From Dehalococcoidia bacterium (GTDB taxonomy: Bacteria; Chloroflexota; Dehalococcoidia; Lucifugimonadales; Lucifugimonadaceae): a stretch of DNA of 64,000 bases. Below are positions 28,172-38,507 of this stretch, in pieces; position 1 is the stretch's first letter, and each line of letters begins with the position of its first letter. Both the position numbers and the translations under genes were made by a program. The notes beneath the pieces are model-generated. The model saw only the letters and a list, made by a program, of their open reading frames with translations. It searched no databases and was not told the DNA's origin. The DNA lies in NCBI GenBank assembly GCA_029936155.1, contig JAPYUK010000001.1, forward strand, positions 1 through 64,000, read 5' to 3'.

Positions 28172-28957
28172 CTAGCTGATTAGCTTGCGCCTCAACAAGA
28201 AGACGGCAATCGGCCATAGCACCGCAGTAACCGCAATCAGATAGAGGGCGGCCCACAAATGGGTTATGTCCAAACTTGCCAGCGCGAATCCACGTCCGAT
28301 ATGAACCGCAGATGTCAGTGGCATCGCCCATGCGATCGGCTCAACCCAATCGGGGAGAATTGAGATCGGGAAGAACGAACCTGAAAAGAAGAACATTGGC
28401 GATGCCACGAGCGTGAACACCAGAGTCAAGAAAGTGGTGTGCGGTGCGACCGCCGAGAACAGGAATCCCAACGCGCCGAACGTGATTCCCACCATGATTG
28501 CCGGGATGATCATTCCGATAGCTTCCCAGTGATTCAGCCAGCCGAACAGCGCGGCAACAATGGCCGTGCCAACAACCGTCAGGATCGACCTAGTGACCGC
28601 CCACAGGATATCGCCCATCGTGATTTCCAAGATGGTGATCGGTGTAGTTAGCGCCGTTTCATATACATCGTTGTCGATTCGGTTGTAGGCATTCCACGAT
28701 GTCTCGAACAGCGCATGGAACATTGCGTTTCCGATGATCAGCCCGGGCGTAACAAACTGTGCATATGAAACGCCATCGTCCATTGTTCCGACGAGTTTTC
28801 CGACGCCAAACCCGACAGCAACGAGGATGATGACCGGCTCGATCAACACCCAGGTAAGCACAAATTTCCAGTACCGCACGAAAGAAACTGCATGCCGCAA
28901 CCAGAGCCCAGTAACGCTCCTTCGCCTGATACCTGGAGTTGGAATTGCGAGATTCAT
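28172..28957 (-). CDS. ABC-2 type transporter permease (NodJ/DrrB-like)
   Basis: 261-residue integral membrane protein with six hydrophobic segments, starting one base after the stop of its ATPase gene. The ABC-2 core (TPGLIIGNAMFHALFETSWN and YETALTTPITILEITMGDI) is of the NodJ/daunorubicin-exporter type. Together the pair should export a lipid, drug or polysaccharide; the substrate is unknown. Confidence 0.9.
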   Translation of the reverse strand: MNLAIPTPGIRRRSVTGLWLRHAVSFVRYWKFVLTWVLIEPVIILVAVGFGVGKLVGTMDDGVSYAQFVTPGLIIGNAMFHALFETSWNAYNRIDNDVYETALTTPITILEITMGDILWAVTRSILTVVGTAIVAALFGWLNHWEAIGMIIPAIMVGITFGALGFLFSAVAPHTTFLTLVFTLVASPMFFFSGSFFPISILPDWVEPIAWAMPLTSAVHIGRGFALASLDITHLWAALYLIAVTAVLWPIAVFLLRRKLIS

Positions 28958-29935
28958 CTACCCGTCCCTCAACTCTCGTCCGGTTATCGTCAGGAAAACA
29001 TCTTCGAGGTTGCCTGCACGGTACGAGGTCCGGACGCCTTCGACATCTGATAGTCCGCTCAGATCAGGACGGTCTCCGTTGAGACCGGTGACACTCACAA
29101 GTGCACCAACTTCTCGGTAGGTGATTTCGCGTTCGGTCAAATAATCACGAACTGTGCGTAGAGCTGCTGGCGCAACCCTTAGTTGTGCGACTTCTTTCGG
29201 TGCGTGGTGTTCGATCATCTGGTCGGGCGTGCCCTCGTCAAGAATTTTGCCGTTGTCCATGATCGACAGCCGGTCGCACAGAATCGTTGCCTCTTCCATG
29301 TAGTGGGTCGACAACAACACTGTGACGCCAGCGTCCTTCAAGACAGCAAGTTCTTCCCAGACACGATTGCGACTTTGGGGGTCGAGACCGGTCGACGGCT
29401 CGTCCATGACGATCACTTTTGGACTGGTCATCATCGACCTGGCGATGGCGAGCCGACGCTTCATGCCGCCAGATAGCTCGTATGTGTTGTCTTTTGAACG
29501 GCCTCTCAGGCCGAAGAATTCGAGCACTTCATTTGCGCGGTTTTTAGAGTCTTTTCGCGACAGACCGGCAAGAAATCCGAATAGGAATAGATTTTGAAAT
29601 ACGGTTAGACCGCCATCGAGTCCGTCGTGCTGGGTTACTACGCCCATGACTTCTCTCACGGCGCGATTGTCTTTTACGACGTTAATTCCGGCGACCTCGA
29701 TTGAACCTGAGTTCGACGGGCTGAGACCGCTGAGCATTCTCATTGTCGTGGTTTTGCCAGCACCATTGGGTCCTAGCAGGCCGTAGGTTTCGCCGGGTTC
29801 CACGCTGAACGTGATTCCATCGACAGCCGCCAGATCACCGTAGAGTTTACGAAGTTTTTTTACACGAATAACAGAGCCGCCCGAGTTGCGAGCCGCAGCA
29901 TTAGTTGCGCCGGTTTGCTTCAATTCTTCGGTCAA
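28958..29935 (-). CDS. ABC transporter ATPase (NodI/DrrA-like)
   Basis: 325-residue ATPase with Walker A GLLGPNGAGKTTTMRM, signature YELSGGMKRRLAIAR, Walker B VIVMDEPSTGLDP and the H-loop in LLSTHYMEE. The C-terminal 90 residues are the extra domain of DrrA-type exporters, with LEDVFLTITGRELRD at the end. It is directly adjacent to the permease gene. Confidence 0.92.
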   Translation of the reverse strand: MTEELKQTGATNAAARNSGGSVIRVKKLRKLYGDLAAVDGITFSVEPGETYGLLGPNGAGKTTTMRMLSGLSPSNSGSIEVAGINVVKDNRAVREVMGVVTQHDGLDGGLTVFQNLFLFGFLAGLSRKDSKNRANEVLEFFGLRGRSKDNTYELSGGMKRRLAIARSMMTSPKVIVMDEPSTGLDPQSRNRVWEELAVLKDAGVTVLLSTHYMEEATILCDRLSIMDNGKILDEGTPDQMIEHHAPKEVAQLRVAPAALRTVRDYLTEREITYREVGALVSVTGLNGDRPDLSGLSDVEGVRTSYRAGNLEDVFLTITGRELRDG

Positions 29936-30028
29936 GATCCCTCTTCTCGCTACATGTTGCAGCGATGGTCAGTCATCGTTAGTTACCCAGCCCCACGTCT
30001 TCGCCTAGCCATCGGGCAATACAGCGCG

Positions 30029-30766
30029 CTACCCCGGACTACCAGCGCCCGGTGTTTCGCCAATCCAGACATCACCGCCCTCGAAATGTTCTTTCTTCCA
30101 GATCGGGACGACTTCTTTTAGTCGATCCACAAAATAAAGTGCCGATTCAAATGCCGGTCGTCGGTGAGCCGATCCTACTGCGACAACCATGCTGGTTTCG
30201 CCGATATCGACTCGCCCGGTTCGGTGAGCAACGGATATCTTGCCCAGTTGCCATTTTTCCCGCATCTCGGCTATCAACTCAGCGATCTTGTTTTCGGCCA
30301 TTGGCTGGTAAGCCTCGTAGTCAAGGTACTCGACCTTTCGACCGTCATTGTGGTCACGAGTCACACCTAAGAAAGTGACAACGGCACCGTCCACGCCAGT
30401 TGTCACGAACTCAGTAAGCGGAACTGGGTCGAGTTTGTCAGGCGTCACGAAAACCCAGTCAGAGTCGGTTTTAATGTCGCCCGAACCACCGCTTACCGGC
30501 GGAATAAGTGCAATTTCATCACCGGCCTTCACAGATTGATCACCTTTTACATATTCGCCGTTCAATGCGAGCATCACTGTCGTGCCAGGTTCGGGGTCGC
30601 GAGGCGACGCTTTTCGTGCGGCCAACACCGCGTCATCGACTGTCATGCCCCCGGTCGCAATGACCCGTACGGCGCGCGTGCCCGCCCGCTCGTGCAGGAC
30701 AGCGAAGAACAGAACATTGATTTCTGGTTTATCGGATGATTGATCGGTCAAATGAATGCCAGTCAC
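30029..30766 (-). CDS. MoaD-MoaE fusion: molybdopterin synthase
   Basis: Molybdopterin synthase with both subunits in one chain (245 residues). Residues 15-98 are the ubiquitin-like MoaD sulfur carrier, ending in ALIPPVSGGSGD, where the Gly-Gly that must be free for thiocarboxylation is internal. From about residue 105 comes MoaE, with HRTGRVDIGE and the catalytic lysines in VPIWKKEHFEGGDVW. A known precedent is MoaX of Mycobacterium tuberculosis, which is cleaved after the Gly-Gly; the same is inferred here. No other moa genes are adjacent. Confidence 0.88.
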   Translation of the reverse strand: MTGIHLTDQSSDKPEINVLFFAVLHERAGTRAVRVIATGGMTVDDAVLAARKASPRDPEPGTTVMLALNGEYVKGDQSVKAGDEIALIPPVSGGSGDIKTDSDWVFVTPDKLDPVPLTEFVTTGVDGAVVTFLGVTRDHNDGRKVEYLDYEAYQPMAENKIAELIAEMREKWQLGKISVAHRTGRVDIGETSMVVAVGSAHRRPAFESALYFVDRLKEVVPIWKKEHFEGGDVWIGETPGAGSPG

Positions 30767-31056
30767 GGAATGGTCGATTGCGATACCACATACGAGATGC
30801 GATTCAGCTTACCGCCGAACAGGTCAAACCGGGGGCTATCCGTGTCACCTTAACTAGTGAGGTTATTGGGGAGAAACAAAGGAATCAGATTCACTAGAAA
30901 ATGCTTGAGAACAGAGTTGATCTAAAACCCCTTTGACCAACAACCTGATTGCAAATACAATTTTAGGTCGATTGTGTTGAACTCTGGCAAGAAGCCCGGG
31001 TCTAACTATTTTCCTATACCGCCGCACCCTAACTACGGCACGGAGTGATTTCACGA

Positions 31057-31542
31057 ATGGTTCGAATCCGTCTTAAACGCGTTGGTGGCAAGAAGCACCC
31101 CTTCTACCGCATAGTTGTCGCTGATCAACGGGCTGCCCGCGATGGCGCTTTCATCGAGCAGATCGGAACGTACGATCCGTTCCCAGACCCGCCTGAGATC
31201 AAGGTGGACGAAGAGAAGGTTGCACAGTGGATCAAGAACGGCGCACAGCCGTCAGAGTCGGTTACGTCCCTACTCCAGACCACAGGATTTCTGCCCAAGG
31301 TAACCACTGCGGCACCGGTCGCAGAAAAAGAGGCACCTAAAGCAGCACCTAAGGCAGCACCTACTGCGACAGCCGTAGCCGAGGCTCCTGCTGAAAAGGC
31401 GCCCGAAGCGGAGAAAGCAACGACTGAAGAAAAAGCCCCTGCTGAAGAAGCCCCTGCTGAAGAAGCTCCTGTGGCAGAAGCAGCAGCCGAAGAAGCTACG
31501 GCCTCGGAAGATGAATCTGATAAGGACTCGACCAGTGACTGA
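31057..31542 (+). CDS. rpsP: 30S ribosomal protein S16 with Ala/Glu-rich tail
   Basis: Residues 1-80 are a normal S16 ([20 protein letters not shown], then [19 protein letters not shown]). The following 80 residues are an Ala/Glu/Pro/Lys-rich tail of repeats such as EEAPAEEAP, making the protein about twice the usual length. ATG 31057 is chosen for the family N-terminus; GTG 31045 is also in frame. It overlaps khpA by eight bases. Confidence 0.93.
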   Translation: MVRIRLKRVGGKKHPFYRIVVADQRAARDGAFIEQIGTYDPFPDPPEIKVDEEKVAQWIKNGAQPSESVTSLLQTTGFLPKVTTAAPVAEKEAPKAAPKAAPTATAVAEAPAEKAPEAEKATTEEKAPAEEAPAEEAPVAEAAAEEATASEDESDKDSTSD

Positions 31543-31840
31543 GCGCGGCGACGACGCTCCAGTCGTTGACCAAGAAGAGCTCAACGGTGACGACATGTCG
31601 CCGATCGACTCGATGCGCGAGATGATCGAGTACATCGCCCGTGCTCTTGCATCGAACCCGGACGCCGTTTCGGTTTCCGAGGAAGACGACGGCGACCGAA
31701 TTTTCCTTCACCTTTCTGTTGACGATCAGGACAAGGGCAAAGTCATCGGCCGTGACGGTCGAGTCGCCCAGTCGATGCGCTCCCTACTTCGAGTAGCTGC
31801 GGTGAAGGCAGACGTTCGAGTCAGCCTCGAAATCGACTAG
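31535..31840 (+). CDS. khpA: KH-domain RNA-binding protein KhpA
   Basis: Small KH protein that binds RNA, known in Gram-positives to pair with KhpB. The GxxG loop is [14 protein letters not shown], and the domain covers about the last 75 residues ([19 protein letters not shown] onward). The GTG at 31535, with AAGGA eight bases upstream and overlapping the rpsP end, is the preferred start; ATG 31595 would give a canonical 81-residue form. Its position between rpsP and rimM is the classic one. Confidence 0.88.
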   Translation: MTERGDDAPVVDQEELNGDDMSPIDSMREMIEYIARALASNPDAVSVSEEDDGDRIFLHLSVDDQDKGKVIGRDGRVAQSMRSLLRVAAVKADVRVSLEID

Positions 31841-31853
31841 CCTCTCAGGCTCG

Positions 31854-32417
31854 TTGGACAACTCTGGCACCATGACCGGCTCAATTGATCGTTCCGAAAA
31901 CTCGGAAAACCCACTTGTAACGATTGGCCGCGTTCGCCGTCCAACCGGCATCAAGGGCGCCGTTCTCGTTGAGGTCTACTCCGGGAACACAGATCGATTT
32001 GCTGTCGGTGGTTCGGTCATTGCCGAAGGTACGGAGTACAAGATCACCGGCACCGGCAAGTCCGGTGATTCTGCGAAGCTAACGTTTGCTTCAATCGACT
32101 CAATCGAAAAGGCGGGGGAGCTTCGGGGTGTCGAGCTTTTTGTGCCCGCCGACTCGCTTCCCGACAATCCTGATGGCGTCTACTACCACTACGAAATCCT
32201 CGGCGTCAGCGTTGTGACAACCTATGGTCGTGAACTCGGCACGCTCAACGAGATACTCGAGACAGGCAGCAACGACGTGTTTATCGTGGCACCGAAACGT
32301 ATCGAAGGCGAGAAAAAGCCTGCGGAACTACTGATACCAGTACTCGACGGCGTAATAGTCAGCGTCGACAAAGAGACCGCAATCATGACTATCGATCTCC
32401 CCGAAGGAATTCTCTAA
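31854..32417 (+). CDS. rimM: 16S rRNA processing protein RimM
   Basis: Assembly factor for the 30S head. N-terminal RimM domain (VTIGRVRRPTGIKGAVLVEV) and C-terminal PRC-barrel (YYHYEILGVSVVT to LLIPVLDGVIVSVD). 187 residues from TTG 31854; ATG 31872 is an alternative. In most bacteria trmD and rplS follow, but here the next gene is yebC, so the usual operon is broken. Confidence 0.9.
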   Translation: MDNSGTMTGSIDRSENSENPLVTIGRVRRPTGIKGAVLVEVYSGNTDRFAVGGSVIAEGTEYKITGTGKSGDSAKLTFASIDSIEKAGELRGVELFVPADSLPDNPDGVYYHYEILGVSVVTTYGRELGTLNEILETGSNDVFIVAPKRIEGEKKPAELLIPVLDGVIVSVDKETAIMTIDLPEGIL

Positions 32418-32505
32418 AGCAGCTATTTTCGGTAAACTTGGTGCCTCGGAATACGAGGTTCGCCCTATTTGATCTCGCACGATCACGTACAGGATGGAAA
32501 TCTGA

Positions 32506-33267
32506 ATGTCAGGTCACTCTAAATGGAGCACGATCAAGCACAAAAAAGGTGCCGCTGATGCCAAACGTGGACAGCTGTTCACAAAGCTCGCTCGCGAAAT
32601 CATGGTCGCAGCACGCAATGGTGATTCCAATCCAGAGATGAACTTCCGCCTAAGGCTCGCAGTCGACAACGCGAAGTCGCTAAACATGCCGAAGGACAAC
32701 ATCGACCGTGCGATTGCTCGTGGCTCTGGCGTAGGCGACGACTCAATCATTCTCGAAGAAATCAGCTACGAAGCGTACGGTCCCGGCGGCGCAGGAATTA
32801 TCGTCCAAGCCCTAACCGACAACAAGAACCGTACTGCCGCTGAAGTTCGTGCGCAGATTACCCGTGCGGGTGGAAATCTAGCGGGCGCAGGCGCTGTTTC
32901 GTGGAATTTCGAAAACAAGGGAGTCATCACGGTTGAAGTGAACGAGGGCGATCCCGACGATATCGCGCTTGAGATCGTGGATGTAGGAGCCGAAGACGTT
33001 GAAGTCGATGGCCAAGTCGTTCAGGTCACTGCCCCGTATGAAGAGTTCGCTCAAGTCAAATCTGGCGTTGAAGCACTCTCTGGAATCACGGTTGAAAGCG
33101 GCGAAGTTGCCCTGGTTCCCACAACGCTGACTCCGCTCGACGATAAGGGTGCGATGCAGACATTACGTCTACTCGATGCCCTCGAAGAGCTGGACGACGT
33201 TGCCAAGGTCTACTCAAACGGTGATTTTTCCGACGAGGTTCTTGAGAAGTACGCCGGCGACGAATAA
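32506..33267 (+). CDS. yebC: YebC/PmpR-family protein (TACO1-like)
   Basis: 253 residues beginning MSGHSKWSTIKHKKGAADAK, the invariant family N-terminus, with NMPKDNIDRAIARG and EAYGPGGAGIIVQALTDN following. Family members help translation of proline-rich stretches or act as transcription regulators; which applies here is unknown. It follows rimM after 88 bases. Confidence 0.94.
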   Translation: MSGHSKWSTIKHKKGAADAKRGQLFTKLAREIMVAARNGDSNPEMNFRLRLAVDNAKSLNMPKDNIDRAIARGSGVGDDSIILEEISYEAYGPGGAGIIVQALTDNKNRTAAEVRAQITRAGGNLAGAGAVSWNFENKGVITVEVNEGDPDDIALEIVDVGAEDVEVDGQVVQVTAPYEEFAQVKSGVEALSGITVESGEVALVPTTLTPLDDKGAMQTLRLLDALEELDDVAKVYSNGDFSDEVLEKYAGDE

Positions 33268-33451
33268 CACCCCTGATCGGTCAGGTTCCGCAGCTTCGTA
33301 GCTGATTTCACGCGCTCGTCACTATTCCTCATTGCGGCATCACGTTCCGTAGGCATAGATTTCAAGCGTTGGATATGGTATAACCCGACGCGCAAAGTAC
33401 GCTTCGATCACATGGTTCAATACACAGATTGTTGAACGGAGTAGGTGTTTG

Positions 33452-34372
33452 ATGACAGCAGCTATTAGCACTGCGGCCCTGACGAAGTTCTACGGGGAAC
33501 ACCGCGGGGTCATTGATGTCGACCTTGAGATAAATATGGGTGAGGTGTTCGGACTGCTGGGCCCCAATGGTGCGGGAAAGACGACATGCATTCGAATGTT
33601 TTTTGATTTCATCCGCCCAACCTCGGGTACAGCGACCGTTCTGGGTTTGGATTCAAAATCTGACTCCGTAGAAATTCGCCGACGAGTGGGATATTTGCCG
33701 GGCGATTTTGTTACTTACGAAAAGCTAACGGCCTTAGAGCTGCTCGAATATTTCGCAAACCTGCGCGATGGCAACATGACCCGTGCTCGCGTCCTAGCGG
33801 AACGATTCAATCTCGACTTATCGAGGAGGATTGGTGAATTGTCTCGGGGTAATCGCCAGAAAGTTGGACTCGTTCAGGCGTTCATGAGCGATCCTGAGTT
33901 TCTGATTCTCGATGAGCCGACAACCGGTCTCGACCCGCTTCTTCAACAGGAGTTCCACAAGCTGGTGCTGGAAGAGGCAAGAGCCGGGAAGACGCTGTTT
34001 GTGTCATCTCACGTTCTCTCCGAGGTTGAGATTATTTGCGACAGGGTCGGCATCATCCGAGATGGACTACTTGTCACTGTCGAAGAGGTATCTGTGCTGC
34101 GAGAACGAGCACTGACTCGGGTTGAGATTGAGTTTGCCGACAACGTCTCAGCTGCTGATTTCGAGGCGGTCGAGGGGGTGACGGATGTCGAAGTAAGCAA
34201 TCACCTGTTCGTGTGCAATGTCACCGGCAGTGTCAACTCTTTGATCAAAGCAGCAGCAAACCACACCGTAAACAAGATTCAGTCGGGACAACCAGGGCTC
34301 GAAGAGGTGTTTCTGGCTTACTACGATAGTGCGAATGACAGAGTCGATGGCGGAGGTTCCGATGCTGCGTAA
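33452..34372 (+). CDS. ABC transporter ATPase (ABC-2 exporter)
   Basis: Walker A GLLGPNGAGKTTCIRMF, signature GELSRGNRQKVGLVQA (LSRGN in place of LSGGQ), Walker B FLILDEPTTGLDP, and the H-loop in FVSSHVLSE. The C-terminal extension ends LEEVFLAYY. The start is taken at ATG 33452; TTG 33449 immediately before it is equally possible. It overlaps the permease start by 11 bases. Confidence 0.9.
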   Translation: MTAAISTAALTKFYGEHRGVIDVDLEINMGEVFGLLGPNGAGKTTCIRMFFDFIRPTSGTATVLGLDSKSDSVEIRRRVGYLPGDFVTYEKLTALELLEYFANLRDGNMTRARVLAERFNLDLSRRIGELSRGNRQKVGLVQAFMSDPEFLILDEPTTGLDPLLQQEFHKLVLEEARAGKTLFVSSHVLSEVEIICDRVGIIRDGLLVTVEEVSVLRERALTRVEIEFADNVSAADFEAVEGVTDVEVSNHLFVCNVTGSVNSLIKAAANHTVNKIQSGQPGLEEVFLAYYDSANDRVDGGGSDAA

Positions 34373-35159
34373 CGTTTATTTGAAGACGCTAAGGGACTCT
34401 AGGCGATCAATCCTCTACTACTCGATCGGCTCAGTGGCGATCGGGCTATACGTGACGCTTTTCTACCCGACGATTCGTGATGCGACGGGCTTCACAGAAT
34501 TTCTAGAGCAGCTTCCGGAGGCGATCAAGGCGCTGATGGGTGATGCCGAGACTTACACGACGGCCGAAGGATTCTTGAACGCCGAGATCTTCAGCTTCAT
34601 GGGGCCAATGGTGTTCGGAATATTCGCAATTATTGCGGGCATGGGCGCAATTGCAGGCGAGGAGGAGTCGCACACTCTCGACCAGCTGCTTGCGAACCCA
34701 ATATCTCGTACCAGCGTATTACTCCAGAAGGCTGGCGCGCTGATGACAGGGTTGGTGGGGCTTTCTATAGCTCTGTTCGTTGGGTTGATCGTAGGATCGA
34801 AGATCGCTGGATTCAGTCTTTCGATCACGGGTACGGCGCAGGGTATTCTCAGTCTTTACATGCTGGGAATAACGCTTGGGCTGATTGCTCTGGCGGTCGG
34901 TGCAGCTACCGGAAGGAAGGGGCTCGCCGGCGGCGTCGCAGCAGCTGTTGGCGTGGTCGGATTCTTACTCGATACGTTCCTTTCTATCGTCGAGTTACTT
35001 GATCCCGCACGGTTCATTTCAGTTTTCTACTACTTCAACAATAGTGACGTGATTATCAACGGAATCAATCTTGTTCACTTCCTAACTCTTGTCGGTATAT
35101 CGGCGGTTGCGATAGCAGTTTCCGTATGGCGCTTCGAGAAACGAGATTTGTCGAACTAA
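34362..35159 (+). CDS. ABC-2 type permease
   Basis: Six-helix permease partner of the preceding ATPase, 265 residues. The start is ATG 34362 because a strong GGAGG (34352-34356) lies five bases upstream inside the ATPase gene; this gives the N-terminus MLRNVYLKTLRDSRRS. The core motif is GEEESHTLDQLLANPISRTS. Translation is coupled with the ATPase. Substrate unknown. Confidence 0.9.
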   Translation: MLRNVYLKTLRDSRRSILYYSIGSVAIGLYVTLFYPTIRDATGFTEFLEQLPEAIKALMGDAETYTTAEGFLNAEIFSFMGPMVFGIFAIIAGMGAIAGEEESHTLDQLLANPISRTSVLLQKAGALMTGLVGLSIALFVGLIVGSKIAGFSLSITGTAQGILSLYMLGITLGLIALAVGAATGRKGLAGGVAAAVGVVGFLLDTFLSIVELLDPARFISVFYYFNNSDVIINGINLVHFLTLVGISAVAIAVSVWRFEKRDLSN

Positions 35160-35254
35160 TTTAGCTTGATTCAGTTTCATCCGTTCACCGGCGGCAGTAC
35201 AATTTCAAGGTTGTATTTCAGCTTTTTATGGGACAGATCGGACGCTACGACTAG

Positions 35255-35454
35255 ATGTGCAGAGCTACTGCGGGGCCTTTGTTGGCGGTGATGGGCGTTG
35301 TTGGCACGATGGGTGGGGTTGCTCTTGCGATTATCCGAGAGCGAATCGATCGTAAAGCAGACTCACGCGCCATGAAGCAGGCAGCTGAAGAGTCGGCTAA
35401 TTCCAGTAATGATTTGGACGATACAGACGAGTCGACCTCGTCTGAAAACACCAC

Positions 35455-35458
<4 letters not shown>
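35255..35458 (+). CDS. Small predicted membrane protein
   Basis: 67-residue ORF with one hydrophobic helix (residues 7-27, [20 protein letters not shown]), then a basic turn (RERIDRK) and an acidic Ser/Asp/Glu-rich tail. The charge layout is that of a single-pass protein. No clear ribosome-binding site is visible, and it converges on and overlaps the yyaL gene by four bases. It could be real but is unproven. Confidence 0.4.
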
Positions 35459-37515
<2,057 letters not shown>

Positions 37516-37567
37516 GTTTGGTTGGGATTCTAGCTGTAACTCAGGAGGTTGTGAGAGTTCGATGCGA

Positions 37568-38033
37568 TCACAAACCGGCGGGATGCTCCAGAAACCTCGG
37601 GAGGTAAATCGGTGATTCGAAGCCAGTTTCAAGGTCGTTGAAAAATCGGTCTATAAGAAACGGCGGAAGAATTCTCTTGTCTTCCAGATCACCCCTGCCG
37701 AGCCAGACAAATTCATCGATCCACTCACTATCCCATCCGCCTTCGCCCTGCACGGCTGGAGTGCCCTCCATATCGGAGACGACGAAAAGAAAACCTGCTA
37801 CGTTCGTCTTGGCATCTGTGGCCTGCTGAACGTAGGCGAGTCGAATGTTACTTGCTTTCGCACCAGTTTCCTCGAAGAACTCTCTCTCTCGGCACAATGG
37901 TTGATTGATTCCGCGCCGTCAAGCCCGCCAGCCGGTGGCCACAGTGCTGGCCGATCACCGGGTCGTTGCTCTTGTACATAAGCACACGATTGTCGCGAAC
38001 CATCAGTACTCCGCAGCGGATTCGGTGGATCAT
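37568..38033 (-). pseudogene. Nudix hydrolase broken by two frameshifts
   Basis: Three frames join into one good Nudix protein. MIHRIRCGVLMVRDNRVLMY continues to VIGQH in one frame; WPPAGGLDGAESINHCAERE follows in a second; FFEETGAKASNIRLAY to the C-terminus LEHPAGL is in a third. Each junction is repaired by removing two bases from a dinucleotide repeat: a TG copy near 37940-37943 and a GA copy in the run near 37880-37890. The repaired motif is a perfect Nudix box (G, x5, E, x7, REFFEETG). The gene overlaps no intact neighbour and is probably dead, or the sequence contains errors. Confidence 0.75.
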
Positions 38034-38049
38034 CGAGGCACTTCGTTCT

Positions 38050-38507
38050 GGAAATCGATGTATATCGGATTTGAAAATTCCAACACTCATGCTCCCAGAA
38101 AACTGGAGTGCAGATGACGTCAGGGTAGACCCGGTCGGGAAAACCACTCATCGGTCATCTTTAAGGAATCCACTCAACGCCAATTATTTGTTGATCTTCT
38201 GGTCCGAATTCGTGATCGCTTCCCGTGACAGCGCTGAGGTTGTTCACTTTGGCTCTAAAAAAAGTGCGAGGTGATGGATATCGGTTACCGTTTGGGTGAA
38301 CTCCTTGGGGTACACGAGCCGATCCACCGTTGGCACCAACCCGGTCTCCTCACGCATTTCTCGAATTACACACTCTTCAAACGTTCCGGAGTCTTCAACT
38401 CCACCGCCCGGCGGTATCCAGAACTCATCACTATCGCCCTTGTGTTTTATAAGCAATACCGAGTCACTTTCGATTGCCAGTCCTACGGCTCGCATTCTTG
38501 TTCTCAT
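38050..38507 (-). pseudogene. Nudix hydrolase, frameshifted
   Basis: An 87-codon ORF (38507-38244) holds a complete Nudix box (PPGGGVEDSGTFEECVIREMREETG) but stops after HHLALFLEPK. The homology-like continuation (AKVNNLSAVTGSDHEFGPED) lies in the next frame, reached by adding one T to the T7 run on the coding strand near 38262-38268. More shifts or stops follow before a typical C-terminus, DVICTPVFWEHECWNFQIRY. The start overlaps the candidate selenoprotein stop by four bases, so it was once coupled to it. The short ORF is unlikely to make a complete fold. Confidence 0.65.

Noticed and set aside
38244-38246. TGA ending the 87-codon Nudix ORF as selenocysteine
   Set aside because: The frame after it does not continue the family; the continuation is in the next frame and is explained by a T7 homopolymer change upstream.
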